Below are positions 47,552 to 63,021 of a stretch of DNA of 64,000 nucleotides, piece after piece. Below the pieces are notes generated by a model. That model had not been told where the DNA came from and ran no database searches. It saw only the letters and a program-made list of their open reading frames with translations. Numbering within the stretch: the first letter of the stretch is position 1; each line of letters opens with the position of its first letter. Source of the stretch: Heterobasidion occidentale (taxonomy: Eukaryota; Basidiomycota; Agaricomycetes; Russulales; Bondarzewiaceae); contig JBCAQO010000012.1 of the NCBI GenBank assembly GCA_039111635.1, positions 496,001 through 560,000 on the forward strand. Reading direction: 5' to 3'. A program made the translations under genes and the position numbers.

Positions 47552-48178
47552 CTATACGAGATCGAGTGGAATACGTAGATCAGTAAGGGAGAATTTGACA
47601 TTGAGAGTCCTCGAGTTCTGAAGTTGTATCATCTCGTCTCTCGCACCTTGAATGAAACATTTCCAATGATGCTCACTCCGAATTCTGCAATGAAGGCGAA
47701 CAGCACAAAAACATCGCGATAGTAACAATCACTTCTAAATCCAAACAGCTAACAGCGGGTCAAATTTGACTCTCCTTCCACAAGCGATTGCCAAACAACG
47801 CACCAGATTCATGATGAGACTCGCAGGTATATCAACAGGCACGCCCTGCAGCAAATCTTTGATTGTCACTCCAGAGCCGACCTCGTTGACGGACAGAGCC
47901 TCGAGCGTCTAATTCGAAGTTTCCACCATTGCAAGAAAGATGGTATTGTTCAGATGCACAAAGAAGCCGGCGTACGTCATTTGACAGAGTGCAGTGAGCG
48001 CATTGAAGAGACCGTTGTTGCAAGAGCGGGTGGCAAGAAGGAAATTTCTGCGTTATAGCATGTGAGAACCTTGTGGATGAAGGAGCAAGCCTACGAAAAG
48101 CGGCATCGCCAATGTATACCGGGCGAGAATGACTGCTTCGTTCTCAACAACGGCAGCCTCAGGATCCATCACTGACAT
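47552..48178 (-). CDS. Hypothetical multi-exon gene, incomplete model
   Basis: Exons 48178-48095, 48047-47976 and 47908-47804 join in phase with canonical ends and read MSVMDPEAAVVENEAVILAR, YTLAMPLFKFPSCHPLLQQR, SLQCAHCTLSND and LEALSVNEVGSGVTIKDLLQ with GVPVDIPASLIMNL. A further coding-like stretch (EHHWKCFIQGARDEMIQLQN, FSLTDLRIPLDLV, stop at 47552) follows an apparent CAG acceptor, but its phase does not fit exon 3, so one junction is wrong or a base is lost. No family recognised. Confidence 0.35.
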
Positions 48179-48819
48179 TGCCTATCTTGATTCTTGATTC
48201 CGAACCACGCGAATGGAGTGGGCAGAAGAACATGCTGCTGCAGGAGTTGTTAGTCTCGTCAGAGCTGACGGTCGGCCGCATTGGATGAAATCAGTAAGAC
48301 ATTGAAGAAAATTTGACCCCGCCTAGTCTAGTTCATTGTCTAAGATAGCCGTAATATGCCAGCACCCGGCCCAGCAGGGCTCGAGTTCGAAGGACAATAT
48401 GAGAAGGAATAGATATTTGCAAAAAAAGCGCTGGAGTGAACAGATTGTACAACGAGATATCCCGGTGATAGATGTGATCAACCTCGTAAGAGATGAGCTT
48501 ATCGAAGCCTTGTTGCTGAGGTGCCGTCGTGGACGAAGTCAACGACGACAGAGCGCCCCCGGCGGTAGGCATGATAGCTTACATAACGACCGGCTTCCCT
48601 CGTCGTGCAATGCTGGGCTGGACGACGTCGACCACGAGCAGAGTCCTGCGAAAATATAGAGCGAGTCAGCTTTCTATCCGCATCGATCTGGAATGCGAGA
48701 CGATGGCAAGAACGACGAGGGTGGTAAGGAAAGGAAAGGTGAAGGCATCGATGGCGTGCGGCGCGAAACAAAAGAGCGAGCGAAGAGAAAATGAAAGCGA
48801 ACGGTGCGCACCTTCAGCT

Positions 48820-50384
48820 CTATCCGCCGAGCAGGCCATCCATCATGCCCCCCATGCCCCCTCCACCGCCCTCTGGGCCTTTGCGCTTTGGGCCCTGCGA
48901 GGGGCCGCCCACACCGTTATGTTTCCTGCCCTTGTTCGGGCAGTGCTCCCGCTTGTGGCGAAGGACTTCATCTTTGCGCACGAAAAGGGCTGAGCAGTCG
49001 CCGCATGCAAATTCGCGCAGCCCTCCGTGGCGCAGAGTCGCCTTGTGTCGGGGCATGTTGTACGGGCACGACAGCCACTTGCTGCACCCGTCGGTGCCGT
49101 CGCAGACATGAGGGTCTACCCTTTTGCGCTTTCGCGCGCCTCTCTCTTCCTCCCCAGGTGTCGTTTTCCAGGGCCCTCCAATGGACTGCGGTACAGTCTT
49201 GGGGACTGGCTCACCTGTGGGTGGACGTCGTCGATGTAACAGTAGTCTCTTTGGGGGCGCTGCCGCGTGCCTGTGGATGGACCACAGGGATCTGGCCTAG
49301 TGCCCCTACCGTCTCCCTCTCTCTCGCTGCATATTGGCTCGGCAGCCTGACCGAAAAGAGCCCGCACCCTGCGATCGGGGGCATGCGCGGCCTTTTGACT
49401 ATGCGCCCCCCAACCTTCGCGCCGCTCCCTCCCTGGCTCCCTCCCTCCTTCTCCCCCTCGCTTCCCTTCTCTTCCCTCGCTTTCTTCCGCCTTGGCCCCT
49501 TCTCCGCATCCATTTGGTGCTCCTGCGGCACCGACTCCGAGGCGGTCTCTGGTGATGGCAGCAGCTCTGGGACGGGCTCCGGGACCTCCTCGATGGGCAC
49601 CCGCGGAGGCACCTCGACCAACACCCGAAGGACGGCGTCGCGCGGCGCCTCCACGATCTCCCGCGCCATGTTGCTCCATGGACCCCGGATCGGCTGAACG
49701 GCGCCCATCAGCGAGGAGAAGGCCGACGCGCCGCGCCTTCGAGGGACCTCGACGGTGCCCAATGCACCCACCAGTGTCGAGAAGGTCGAGACGGAGACGT
49801 GGCGTGGAGCCTCCTCTGTGTATGCGTGAGTGGCGGGGATTGTCACCGGGGACCGCCATGCGCCCGTCGACTCGTCGTTGCCGTCGTCCCAGTGGGCGGC
49901 CTGGGCGGGCACGTGTGGTGCGAAGGAGGTTGGAACCTCGAGGTAGGTCCCAGGGAGCGATGGAGGCGGGAGTGGCGCGTAAGGGTTCGGGTGTCCCCCA
50001 TGCGCGATGTAGGCATAGGGCCACGGTTGTGCGGAACAGTGAGTGTCATTGTCCTAGGAATGCAGATCAATGAGCGGCGTGTTGATATTCTGTAGCTAGG
50101 TTTCAGACTTACCGACTCGTCACTGGCATAGGTCTGGGAGCGCGACGGGCCTGCGTCGGGAGCTGTGGGCAAGATCATGTTCACGTACTCGAATGACATG
50201 CACATGCAGAACATACTGAAGAGATCTTCCTCGGCATCACGGCCGTCATTATAGTACCACGGCATTACCGGGCAGGTGGATAGTAGTGTCGCGTAGGCTG
50301 TATTGTTGAGTGGCTTAATAGCGTTGTGGTGGTCGGTAGGGGTCAGACTTGACGTTACAGATGAGGAAGCGCCCACCGCCTTCT
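48820..50384 (-). CDS. C2H2-type zinc-finger regulator with long disordered N-terminus, 5' end unclear
   Basis: Exons about 50384-50113, 50053-49215 and 49141-48820. Exon 1 is preceded by TGTAG, so an upstream exon with the true start is probably missing; the first in-frame Met is in LLSTCPVMPWYYNDG. Exon 2 is Pro/Ser/Glu-rich (PYAPLPPPSLPGTYLEVP, then an EKGPRRKKAREEKGSEGEKE stretch). Exon 3 holds RKRKRVDPHVC, a finger with CDGTDGCSKWLSCPYNMPRH, and a second with FACGDCSALFVRKDEVLRHK, ending in a Gly/Met-rich tail. The fingers and the basic RKRKR point to a nuclear DNA-binding protein. The exon 2/3 intron (GTGAGC to GAAGAG, about 70 bases) is inferred from the frame change. Region is GC-rich compared with its surroundings. 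Confidence 0.6.
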
Positions 50385-51985
50385 ACAAGAAAAACGTTCA
50401 AGGAACGCATCAGAAGCCGTTGTGAAGCCTTCTGTTGGAATTAGGCTCCGACCCAAGCGCAAGGTGGGTCCATTGTTCGCATCCCGCAAATTTGTGATAT
50501 TTTCTCCTTTCGGGCGAATTATATTTTCCAGCGACAGGCGGGCAATATTCTCTTCCTCGTCCCATCAGTCCTGTGAGACAAACGCGTCCAGGCTATCATC
50601 ATTCGGCGGATTTCTGGGGTGCGTTCGACGTTATCGTCGTTCATCCGACGTCGATAACATCTATGGCAAAGCCATGCGAGGAGCGGGGTTACACGTGTCG
50701 TAGCAACCCGCTTCTGCACAGCTTCTTTTGACAGTAGACTCCCGTCAGCGCCATGCCTTGTATCTGGTACGGGCCGCCGCAATGTTGATAGGTTGTAGGC
50801 GCATCAGGGTGCTTGATTTTACGGATGGTTCCATCGCAAACGGCATAATCTAGCCCGCTTGTATTCTGGAATCGGAACTTCTAGCCGCTTTCGGTGTCTC
50901 CGCCCAACACGCAGGGGTAGCAAGGCACAGCATTGTGCCATGTTTTTTCATCGCTTTTTCGGGAGTAGAGGATCGTTGGAGCATGACGGGCTCATTCAGC
51001 TCGCTCGAGATTCCGCGTATGGGCGATTGTAGGCTCGTCGGAATGCCACGACGCATGACCGTGGATTTAGGGCCTGTTCTTGTCGGAGTGCGACTTACGA
51101 TAACCTCGGTGCGAAGGTGGGGGCGCTCAGTGATGAATGTACAATCGGGATGACTGATTTGGTCGGCAGTCTCGGGCCTGCACCCTCCCTGTATGCGGCA
51201 TCGTGGGCAGCCATAGGTGGAATAGATACGGCGAACATCTGGTACATTCTGCCTTGACTCATATACTCAGTGAACTGTTTATCGACTTGGTCCTCTCGGC
51301 GCGTACATATCCAGAGACTTCCTCGAGTGGGAGTGGGAAGCCCCGCGCGCTCTGTCGACCATTGTCCGTGTCGACAGAGCATTCATCAGCGGAGCCTGAA
51401 TGTAAGTTTGAGCTACTGTTCATGAGGAGAGGGTCTGTACTCAAGTTCATTGCCTCATCGATCAGTACGGTCAGTTGCTGAAAGTGGATCTGCGTGCTGC
51501 AATACGTTCCGCCGACGCGAGAGCATAGAGGGATCAAAATGTTGCCTTTCCCTTCCATCCATGCCGTTGTGTCCTCTCTCTGAAGGCCGAACGCTTCGGA
51601 CTTTTTCAACAGAGTCTCGGATGTCATGGAATTCCCGACATGCCACTGCTTGCTACGAATGGGCAAGCCGATACGCGGCTCCTGTTATTCTCTGTATTTC
51701 TATGGATGTCTCCGTTCGGCAAATGATTCTGAAAATATGTTATGGACGAGGGTGGGGCGAGCATAGCCTCCGCTCAGAGGGTGCAAGGTCAGTACCTCTT
51801 CGTATCATGTTCCCGATGGCTGTAATGCCGTATGCCACAGCTGGCTCGACGGATGGACATTACTATTATTTGCGCACGCAAGATTTGGAAACAGATTCTG
51901 AAGTTTCCAGGCGGAGAAGAAACGTGGTATACCAGAAAGACAAGCAAGACGCTTGGGGAGGAACGATCGATATTATAACATCCTT
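50385..51985. other. Unassigned region with one coding-like minus-strand frame
   Basis: The minus-strand frame at 51259-51666 reads MPIRSKQWHVGNSMTSETLL and later SADECSVDTDNGRQSARGFP; it may be an exon of an unknown gene, possibly upstream of the zinc-finger regulator. The 206-codon plus-strand frame over it (51450-52070) has a low-quality composition and runs into the duplication. Neither could be tied to a family. Confidence 0.3.
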
Positions 51986-52365
51986 GGTCATCAGTGAGCG
52001 ATGCTGCGTGAAAAGTGTATGGTGGCGCTTTGCCGTCTGGTGTTGGCCAGAATTGTGCACAGGAGCTTGAGGTGATTTGAGGTGCGTAATCCATGACTAA
52101 TCCATGTCAATCACAGTGACCACAGGAAATTTGGACATGCTCGAGAAGCATGAACGGCAGACCGCAAGACATATTGTTGTATGCAAATCCTACGCACGAC
52201 ACTTGTCCACTGCATTTCAATGCCAATACCAGAGAAAGTTGTATCTGGGTTCATAGTTCATATTACCGCGTGTTTACTCTTCTTTATAGCCTATTTCTCA
52301 AAACCTCGGCGTTGATTTCTTGCGTCTCTAGGAACAGCGCCGCAGACTATCCATTTTCAACAAGG
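51986..52365 (+). repeat. Direct duplication, copy 2
   Basis: Second copy of 44096-44458. Differences are scattered substitutions and two small insertions: extra bases near 52010 and an 11-base repeat of CTAATCCATGA-like sequence near 52095. The same frame reads VTTGNLDMLEKHERQTARHI. Both edges share GGTCATCAGTGAGCGATGC on the left and CATTTTCAACAAGG on the right. Confidence 0.75.
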
Positions 52366-52879
52366 ACTGGATTGTGGAACTCGGAGTAGAAGTGATCACA
52401 GTTGCCCGGCTGCCGCATCTTTCGTACGCTAATTCCGGGAGGGAACCTGAAATTATTTGGACTGAACAGCAGCTCACACATGAGATTGATTACTCCTCGC
52501 CGAACGATACTGTGCATGTATCGGCCTACACGCACATAGTTGTTTGCCACCTAGATATACTCTGGCCCACTCTCTGTTACGTTTCAGCCAGTCAATGCAT
52601 TCTCACTCGCGATTTCCATGCCTTTGCGAGTCCGACCATCGAGTTGGAAGAATAGAATCACAGTTTAATATGGACATTATGACGAGAACATCAGTAGGTA
52701 CACGAGCGAAGTATAACATCGATCGAACTGGTATATATTGCCAGTAGAGCATATCGTGGAGTCAAGTAATGCAACAATAGCCATAGAGTAGCTGCCATGG
52801 TCGAGGGCGGGATGGGGATTTGCGCAATCAAGCATACCTATTGGGCATTGGGTTTGAACGAGCACTTCTTCACAGACAC
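52366..52879. other. 3' flank of the FunK1 gene
   Basis: No gene seen. Short frames only. Confidence 0.45.
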
Positions 52880-55217
52880 TTACTCTTCCTCTTCAGATTC
52901 GATTGGAGGAGAAAGGGATGCTGGCGTGGACTCCCTTCGAGATCGCTTTGCTGCACTTCCTGCGGAGCCATTGTCCAAATCGGCTTGATCAGATGTCCGC
53001 TTCGTCAACCTACTGTGCCGAGTCACCCCCACTAGGCCGGTTGCTGCGGTAAGAAACCTATCACATCCAAGAAGCTCGTCACTAGCATCATCGTCATTCC
53101 ATCCCTGCTCCTCGAGCTGCGTGTCGAGGATCTCGACGAATCGGTCTGAAGTCGCGAGGACTTTCAGAGCATCATCCCGAGAGTCCGCCAGATCAGTGAC
53201 ACGTTTGAGAGATTTTTCATCGACGTAGAGCGGGACAAACAGCCTTCGCAGAGTCTCAAGAAGTTGACATGCGGAGCGGTGAGGAAAATTTCCAACTGTG
53301 ACTCTTTGAAAGCAGGGGGCGGATCAAGCATGAAGTAGATCTCCTTCCCCTCTCCTCCGGATACTCGCCCATTCCTGTTTCTGCGATTATGGTCGAAGTG
53401 GAATGTGAGTGCGCTTTTGAGCTTTCCAAACTTATCCTCAGGAACCTGACCGGCCCGGTAGCGGAGGCTGCTGTAGAGCAGAACGTGAAGAATGGATTCT
53501 AATTCATCGCGACGCTCGTGTCGCGTGCTGACAGTATCTAGGAGACGGGCGGCCGAGACGAATTGCCAAGTTCCCTGAAGTCGTCACATTTAATCTCAAG
53601 GCAAAGTGAATCAGTTGGTTGACAACGTACCGTTCTCCAGGCTGTCTTCGTTCCCTGGTCGACACCAAGTTTCAACCATACGGACAGATCCCAGTCGATC
53701 AGCATGCCCTTTCCTTCGTCCGATATCAGGATATTGCCTGCACTGATATCCCCGTGTCGCACGCCGGCGTTATACGCTTGCGCGTGCGCTGCATAGATAA
53801 ATGCTGATTAGCGATCAAGCTAGCACATTCGAACGATCGACTTACTTTTCGATATGTCGCGCACAGCACTACAAAGTTGTTTCGTGGAGGTGAATTTGCT
53901 CAAAGGCCGTCCAATATCGCCTAGCACCAATCGGTGAAGCCTGTGGCGACTCGGGGGCTTGGATACCTTGCAGCACCATCTCGCTCCACTAAACTCGTGC
54001 GTGCGTGTCCCATAGTCCTTGACATCTTCTGCGCATACCAGTTTCGGGATTCCGGCCACGTTGAACTTTTCGAGGAGCTTATATGTATCTCCCTCCTTCT
54101 TGAGCCCGTCCTCCAGGTACCGCCAGCTGTTCTTCAAATAAACAAGCTTCTTCTGTTTAGTATCATAAGCAATGTACCCATCCGTGGCTCTCCCTGTCGG
54201 GCTGCCACTCTGCCACTGAGGACTGGATGCCACAAAGAAACGCCCCCGGTTTCCTCTAGGACCATCTTCATCCATCATACGAAACTTGCGAAATGTTTCG
54301 TCTGATGAGTAGTACTGGCCTCTTGCTTTCTTCTCGTCTTGTCCTAAGAGCTTGGCTAAAAAAATGGCTCGTTTGTCGAGATGCCGCTTTGCCACTCGGA
54401 TCTGTTTAGCTGTGGGTTTTGAGACTGAAAGATCGTGACCACGTTGATCTGAGGGGATACGGTCAAACCGCCACAGAAACGTAGCGAGCATCTCAGGGTT
54501 CTCTCTCCAATTGACCCGTTCGGTGACTATGGCTCCCGCGCGGTCCCATCGAAGGAACCGGACATAGTCGCCAAGCAAGAGCATAGAGAACATGAACACC
54601 AAGTTTTGCGCAGAGAACTGGCAGCCCGCGTATGAGCAGATTTGCCCTCGATGGCGCGTCGCCTCCAGCGTGTCGGTCAAGAAAGAGTGTGTGTCGCGAG
54701 ATGGTGCGCTCGGATCGGGATCTGTGAAAGGGTCCTGGTCTTCTGGCTTGCGCTCGATAAATAGCTCCATTATCCGAAAGTTTGTATTTCTCTCCTTGAA
54801 TCCAGGAGCTTTTCGGTAAACAGATATATCTGGTTTTCGCTCGTAACTTGCGTCCGGGCGTGTGGTAGTGTTGACAAAAATGAATTGGGGGCAGAGTTCC
54901 GCTTCATGTACAGCACGAATCTTAAAAAGCGAATAAATCTTCAACATATGGCCAAAAATATCCGGGAAACAGAGACTTACAAACCCGTCTTCAAAGCCTG
55001 GCTCTCCATTCTTGGGTACAGTTTTGAATGCTTCAACGTAACCCTTGGGCGGGTTCTTGCGTGGTTTCTGCATGAAGGAGGAGAGAAACTCTGAGACAGG
55101 CATGGGTCCAAAAAAGTCTCCTTTCATCTCGTCGGCAAGTAATCCGTATTCTTCTTCCGCCTTAGGGCCTGGCGTCGTGGCGAAACGTTGTGAACTAGAG
55201 ATTTTGTGTGAGGACAT
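52880..55217 (-). CDS. FunK1-type protein kinase, one-base frameshift
   Basis: Fungal-specific kinase (FunK1) family, much expanded in mushrooms. Exons 55217-53846, 53788-53631 and 53574-52880. The long N-terminal part has GYVEAFKTVPKNGEPGFEDG, RKPDISVYRKAPGFKERNTN, HRGQICSYAGCQFSAQN and FLRWDRAGAIVTERVNWREN, hallmarks of the family. The catalytic loop is VRHGDISAGNILI (HGD form of HRD) and the metal-binding motif is LIDWDLSV (DWD for DFG). GTWQFVSAARLL follows, then HERRDELESILHVLLY. The basic tail SAAKRSRREST suggests nuclear entry. The frame changes between EIFLTAPHVN and LETLRRLFVPLYVD; one base is missing at about 53260. Substrates unknown. Confidence 0.9.
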
Positions 55218-56464
55218 GTTCAAAGGTCGACAGCTGAGCAGAGAACGATGGAGTTATGCTTACTGGAGTTGTTTCTATCTTTTAAATACCAGAGACCAGT
55301 GCCACAATCGGTGGATCTGAGGTTTGGGCGAGCACGCGTGTTGCAGAACCTATACGCTACCTGCAACCGGAGGCAAAGCCGCAAAGAACCGAATCAAAGC
55401 AAAATTAAGCTCCGCGAGCCCAGACACGTGCCACGGTAGCACCAGGTAGCACCTCGCAAAAAATTTCGATCACCTGTGCTTTGCCTTGTTCCCGTACAAT
55501 TTGTGACCCGCAAGCCATTGAGCTTGTGTGGACAAAGGCGGGAAAGCATTTACATCACAAAGAAAGGGTCTTCGAGTAGACGCACGGTCCAGCTTCTTTC
55601 TGAGCCACCCCACGACCATGAAACAAGTGATCGACCTCAAGGCGGCCTATGAGCGCTGCAGCTGGGTGGCAGATCATAGCAGAATGGAATGATGGCTAAT
55701 TCATAATGGTGGAGTGCGGATGATCTATTCCACAACCTCATGTTTTCCGGAGCTTGTGAAAGTCTATGTCGTACAGTGTGCCCCAATGAGGCCATACTGT
55801 GGCCACGGCTATGCGATCCGAGACAGTCTTGACCTTGACTAATTTCGAAAAATAACAGCAAGAAAATGAAAACCTGACAGAGGTTTGATACAATTCGGGC
55901 CTGCGCTTAATTGAGATGTTCATCCGTCCAACGGTCAGCTAAGTTCAAAGGATGCGTTGTGCTGGTGGAATCCAAAAAGTGTTCTGTTCCCGGTCAGAGT
56001 CGGAAGTCATTTTGGGACAGGTCACTAATTGGACGCGCTATCAGCAGTAAAAGATGCAATATTACACTCGGATGGGATACACAGGCTGTGTATGAACGAC
56101 AGGGAGACACATCAACCAGCTCGCCTCTGGTAGAGCAAATGACAATAATGACAGTAGAGATTTCCTTTCGTTCCGTGGCACGCTCACACCTGCGAAGAAA
56201 TTCAAGGTATGTTTGTTGTCGTGAAAAAGCCAATGAGAATACCCGCTGGCGGAGATGTCCAAGAAATAATCTCTTCATTCAACTTCTCAAGACTTTTGTC
56301 GATCGAGAGAAATCCCCGACCATTACAAAAAGCAAACACAAAATGCTCACCGACAGCCTGATGCGCAGAAGCTGACCCTATCCATCACTAGACACCAAGA
56401 ACATCGTGATTTCCCCGAACTCCCTTCATTTCGAATTTCTCGCACATGGGGCCGCACTCGATAT
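55218..56464. other. Intergenic, 1.25 kb
   Basis: Between two minus-strand genes. Frames at 55911-56375 and 55994-56278 overlap on opposite strands and have no domain. Nothing else seen. Confidence 0.45.
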
Positions 56465-58767
56465 TCAGGCCACAAGGTCTAGCTTCAGCAGCGCGAATAA
56501 GAGTATCGCAGCATGACAGACAGGACAACGTGAATTCCTCCGCACTTCTTCCACGATGCACCTTCATCGATACCAGAGATGAGTCGTCCACCACAGAGCC
56601 CGGAAAGATAGAATTGTCGGCCCACCTGTTACAGAATATATGGCCACAAGCCGTAGCTGTTGTCTCATTGCAAGGGTCGAGGGCGCACAAGCGACAGTAA
56701 AACTTGGATCGTGTACTACCATTTGTGGGCGTCGCTTGCACAGGAAGCGCCAAGGGTAAAGACGCGCGACTCCTTGGCATGGGAAGAGTCGATTGGGGAG
56801 TCATTGACCCTGGCGGTGGTGACGGTGTGGACACTGAGAATACATCCATCTCTACCGCACTCTCAAAGTCCTTGAGATCTCCGCGCTTCCATTTGTCCCT
56901 GGAGCCTGTGGGACTGCCACCTGTACCGCCGTTGAGTAAGTGAAAGTTCGAAAGATCACCAGAGGGGGTCTCGGCGAACGAGATCCTTGAATGGGATGAA
57001 GATGGCTCCGATGGTGAGAGCGGGTGTGATTTGATCGGCGTGTGCATAGCGGATGTCGTTGACCAAAGCGTCGTGAGGTGCGGTGGCGGCGGCATCCTGT
57101 CCCGGGGAGAGGTGATGAAAGCGGATGGCGTAGCCACATCATCTGGTATGAAGCCATTCCCCTCTACCTTGGATTGGTGGATCCAAGCGTTGCTAGGCTG
57201 CGACGAACCAGATGAAGTGGCAGAGTCAGCATTGATCGCTCGATTGCGATCAACCGTCTTGAAACCCGACCAGAGACTCGTATGAGCGTCTGAGACATCG
57301 TTGCTGAAATCTGCACTTTTCGGAGACGCCACCCCAGTACAGTTGGCTGATATTGGTGCATGTGGGCTCGTAACACCGCTCGATGTCTGGTTGGAATATA
57401 ATGTGTCTGATAGTATCTGTGATCTATATTAGTTTTTACGATATTGTGGCACTTGTGAGATCTTTACTCGTGATTCTATTCGACTCGCACCAATCCAAGG
57501 GTGGTAAGATGAGGCCTTTAAATTTCAGATCATCGAAGAGGGTCTGTCGGTGAAAGACAAGTAAAAGGTAGGATTGTTGCTTACCGCTGAACCTTTAGGA
57601 GTATCAAGCGTTGCGGATCTCGATAATTCATTGGTCGTCTGATCAGGCAAAGCATTTGGGTGTCGATATGCATGCTGAGACGTCGGGTTAGATGATGGTG
57701 GCAGACTTTGCCTACGCCACGATCCAACCTTCTGCGAGGCTGTCAAGTCAGTGAAATGTGCTCGGAGGAAGGGGGACGTGAACGTACATTCGGAGACGCA
57801 TTACTGGATGAGATCGAATCAGGCTCCTGGGGGACGTGTGTAGTGGTGAAGTGCTGCTTTACTTGTATGAAGATGGTATACAAATTACGGAAATAAAATT
57901 GTACCTCTATCTTTGTAGGTGTGTCCTTGAAGATCTGGTGACATATACCGCACGAGCTGTGAACGCTCGGATCGTTGTTGTGATCGTTGAGGTGATCCAT
58001 GGAGGTGAACGCGATACCGCAGATATCGCAGCGCGCTGCAGGTGGTATTTCCTCTGGCTCCTGCTCCTGTTCTGTATGTTTCGCTAGCTCGTGCTGTGCA
58101 GGCAGGGGCTTGTTATAAAACCTGTGTTCAAGATAGAGCGACATGGCGCACCTCGACAAGATTTGTTGAGTTCACAAAGCCAATAAAGCATTGTTCGCAA
58201 TGGGGGTGGTTTGAAGAATTGAGGTAATGCTTGTCCAATTCGTCTTTGAACATGCTCAACCCACAACACTTTACTCTCGGGTGCTCATCTGCCATATGCT
58301 TCGAGGGCAAGGAGGCCAGTGACAAGAGATATCACAGGTGAGCAACAAACGATGAGCGTTGTCGATGACCTATGACATGACTTACGACAGCAAGTGCATC
58401 TTTATCTCTTACCCCGACACTACATCGCCGGCAATTTGGATGAGCAGCCGATGCGCGGTAGTGCTGGTCCAAGGCCGTCTGCGAGTAATATTTCCTGTCG
58501 CATGTTTCGCAATATATCGTATGCTTGGTATCGTTGTGCTGATATCCCGATCGAATGCCATCCTAGATCTGAACAGAAGACGACATGGGAGAATTCAATG
58601 CGACTTACCTGGATGTAGGACGCTCTGTCCTTGAAAACCCGCTGACATTCGCTGCACAGGGGATGTGACCCACGTGCAGCGTTGGCATGTGTCATCAACT
58701 CTTCAACAGAGTTGAAGAATTTATCCTGAGGGGATAAAGAGCATTGTGCCGATGGGCAGGAAGGCAT
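56465..58767 (-). CDS. C2H2-RING protein 3 (C2H2 exons, disordered middle, C-terminal RING)
   Basis: Eight exons: 58767-58609, 58538-58413, 58298-58152, 58093-57905, 57853-57788, 57731-57585, 57416-56626, 56561-56465. Exon sums give 573 residues, phases 0 throughout until a phase-2 last intron. Starts MPSCPSAQCSLSPQDK (an upstream Met lies at 58776). Exons 2-5 begin with His: HNDTKHTIYCETCDRKYYSQ, HMADEHPRVKCCGLSMFKDE, HELAKHTEQEQEPEE and HFTTTHVPQEPDS. Units end HPNCRRC, HPHCEQC and HSSCGIC. The middle is Ser/Pro/Thr-rich. The RING reads FYCRLCALDPC, TATACGHIFCNRC and NSRCPVCHAA, with the last intron in the same place as in protein 1 (after CNR). Closest relative is protein 1 at 22.3 kb. Likely E3 ligase by the RING; role unknown. 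Confidence 0.8.
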
Positions 58768-59821
58768 GATGTCCAACTCCTGCCTGAGGAAAGCGGTATG
58801 AATCTGATGGTATAGAATCCAGTCAAGAGTTGGTGGTCTCGATCTATCCTCGTGCAGGTCTTTATATTTCTATAAGAATGACAGGCGGCCTCATGAAGGC
58901 CACGAGGACGGTGTTTTTCTGGAAACGTGGCTGCGCATGAGACGTCCTTCTAAGTCCCAATAGAAGTCGAAAATTGCATCCCGAATAGAACATTTACGAA
59001 GGTGTTCGTAAACGAGACAAAGAGTAAACACTCTTTCGGTATACAGTTGATGAAGACATGTTCAGGATGAGACAAAGAGCACATTCTTTCACGAGAAGGC
59101 AAGTTGAGCAACCCAATGACAGTGACAGGTTGAAAGCAGAACGCACATTCCCTGATAGATCGGCATAAGACCCCTTCTGACATAAAGTGGGATGTTTGAT
59201 TGCCAGATACGACCACCATCTTTCCCTCGTTAACCCCCGCAGAAAATTGACAGCATGCTTGGGTTTTGGCTGGTGTATTCAAACATGTTCAGAGCTTCTG
59301 GATACGATTACGCTGCCGTCAAGAGGTACAGCCATATCAAATTCAAGGTTGATATACGCCATTCTGATGAGAAAGACAGAAATATGTTCTCCTGAGCGAA
59401 GAGACGAGAAAAGGAGGAACTCAGGAAACAGAATTCGGAGCCGGAAGAGAGCGGAGTATCACAATTTGGCGTAGGTGCCGTCAGATGCCGTCCCGGCCCA
59501 CACTTGCCTCTCTGACCGAAGTCAAATGGACATTTCTCAGAGCTGCGCATGAACAGATGTGTAGGCCACGCATCTGAACGCAATGCCCGATTATGTGCGA
59601 GAAGGAACATGTCGCACCTTAAATGGCAGAGAGATCGAAGGTAGATTCACCCGGGGGTTTGTGGCAAAGACCGCAGACGCATATTCTGCCTACTGCCCTA
59701 TCCATACTTACAAAATAATGTAGCGACAATGGAAGCAGTGTCAACGCACGATTGTAGCAGGAATGAAGCTCATCACGGCGTCGACCAAGACCTTCCAGGA
59801 AGGCTAAGAAGGCTGTCTGAG
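58768..59821. other. Intergenic, about 1 kb
   Basis: A minus-strand frame at 58950-59282 contains two Cys pairs (ECAFCF, MCSLSHPEHVF) but no spacing that fits a known finger. Uncalled. Confidence 0.4.

Positions 59822-63021
<3,200 letters not shown>

Noticed and set aside
49116..50024. 302-codon minus-strand frame and 297-codon plus-strand frame over the zinc-finger regulator
   Set aside because: Both are open because of high GC; the frame with the zinc fingers and consistent splice sites explains the region.
51450..52070. 206-codon plus-strand frame
   Set aside because: Runs through the duplicated block, lacks any motif and has no intron structure typical of the window.
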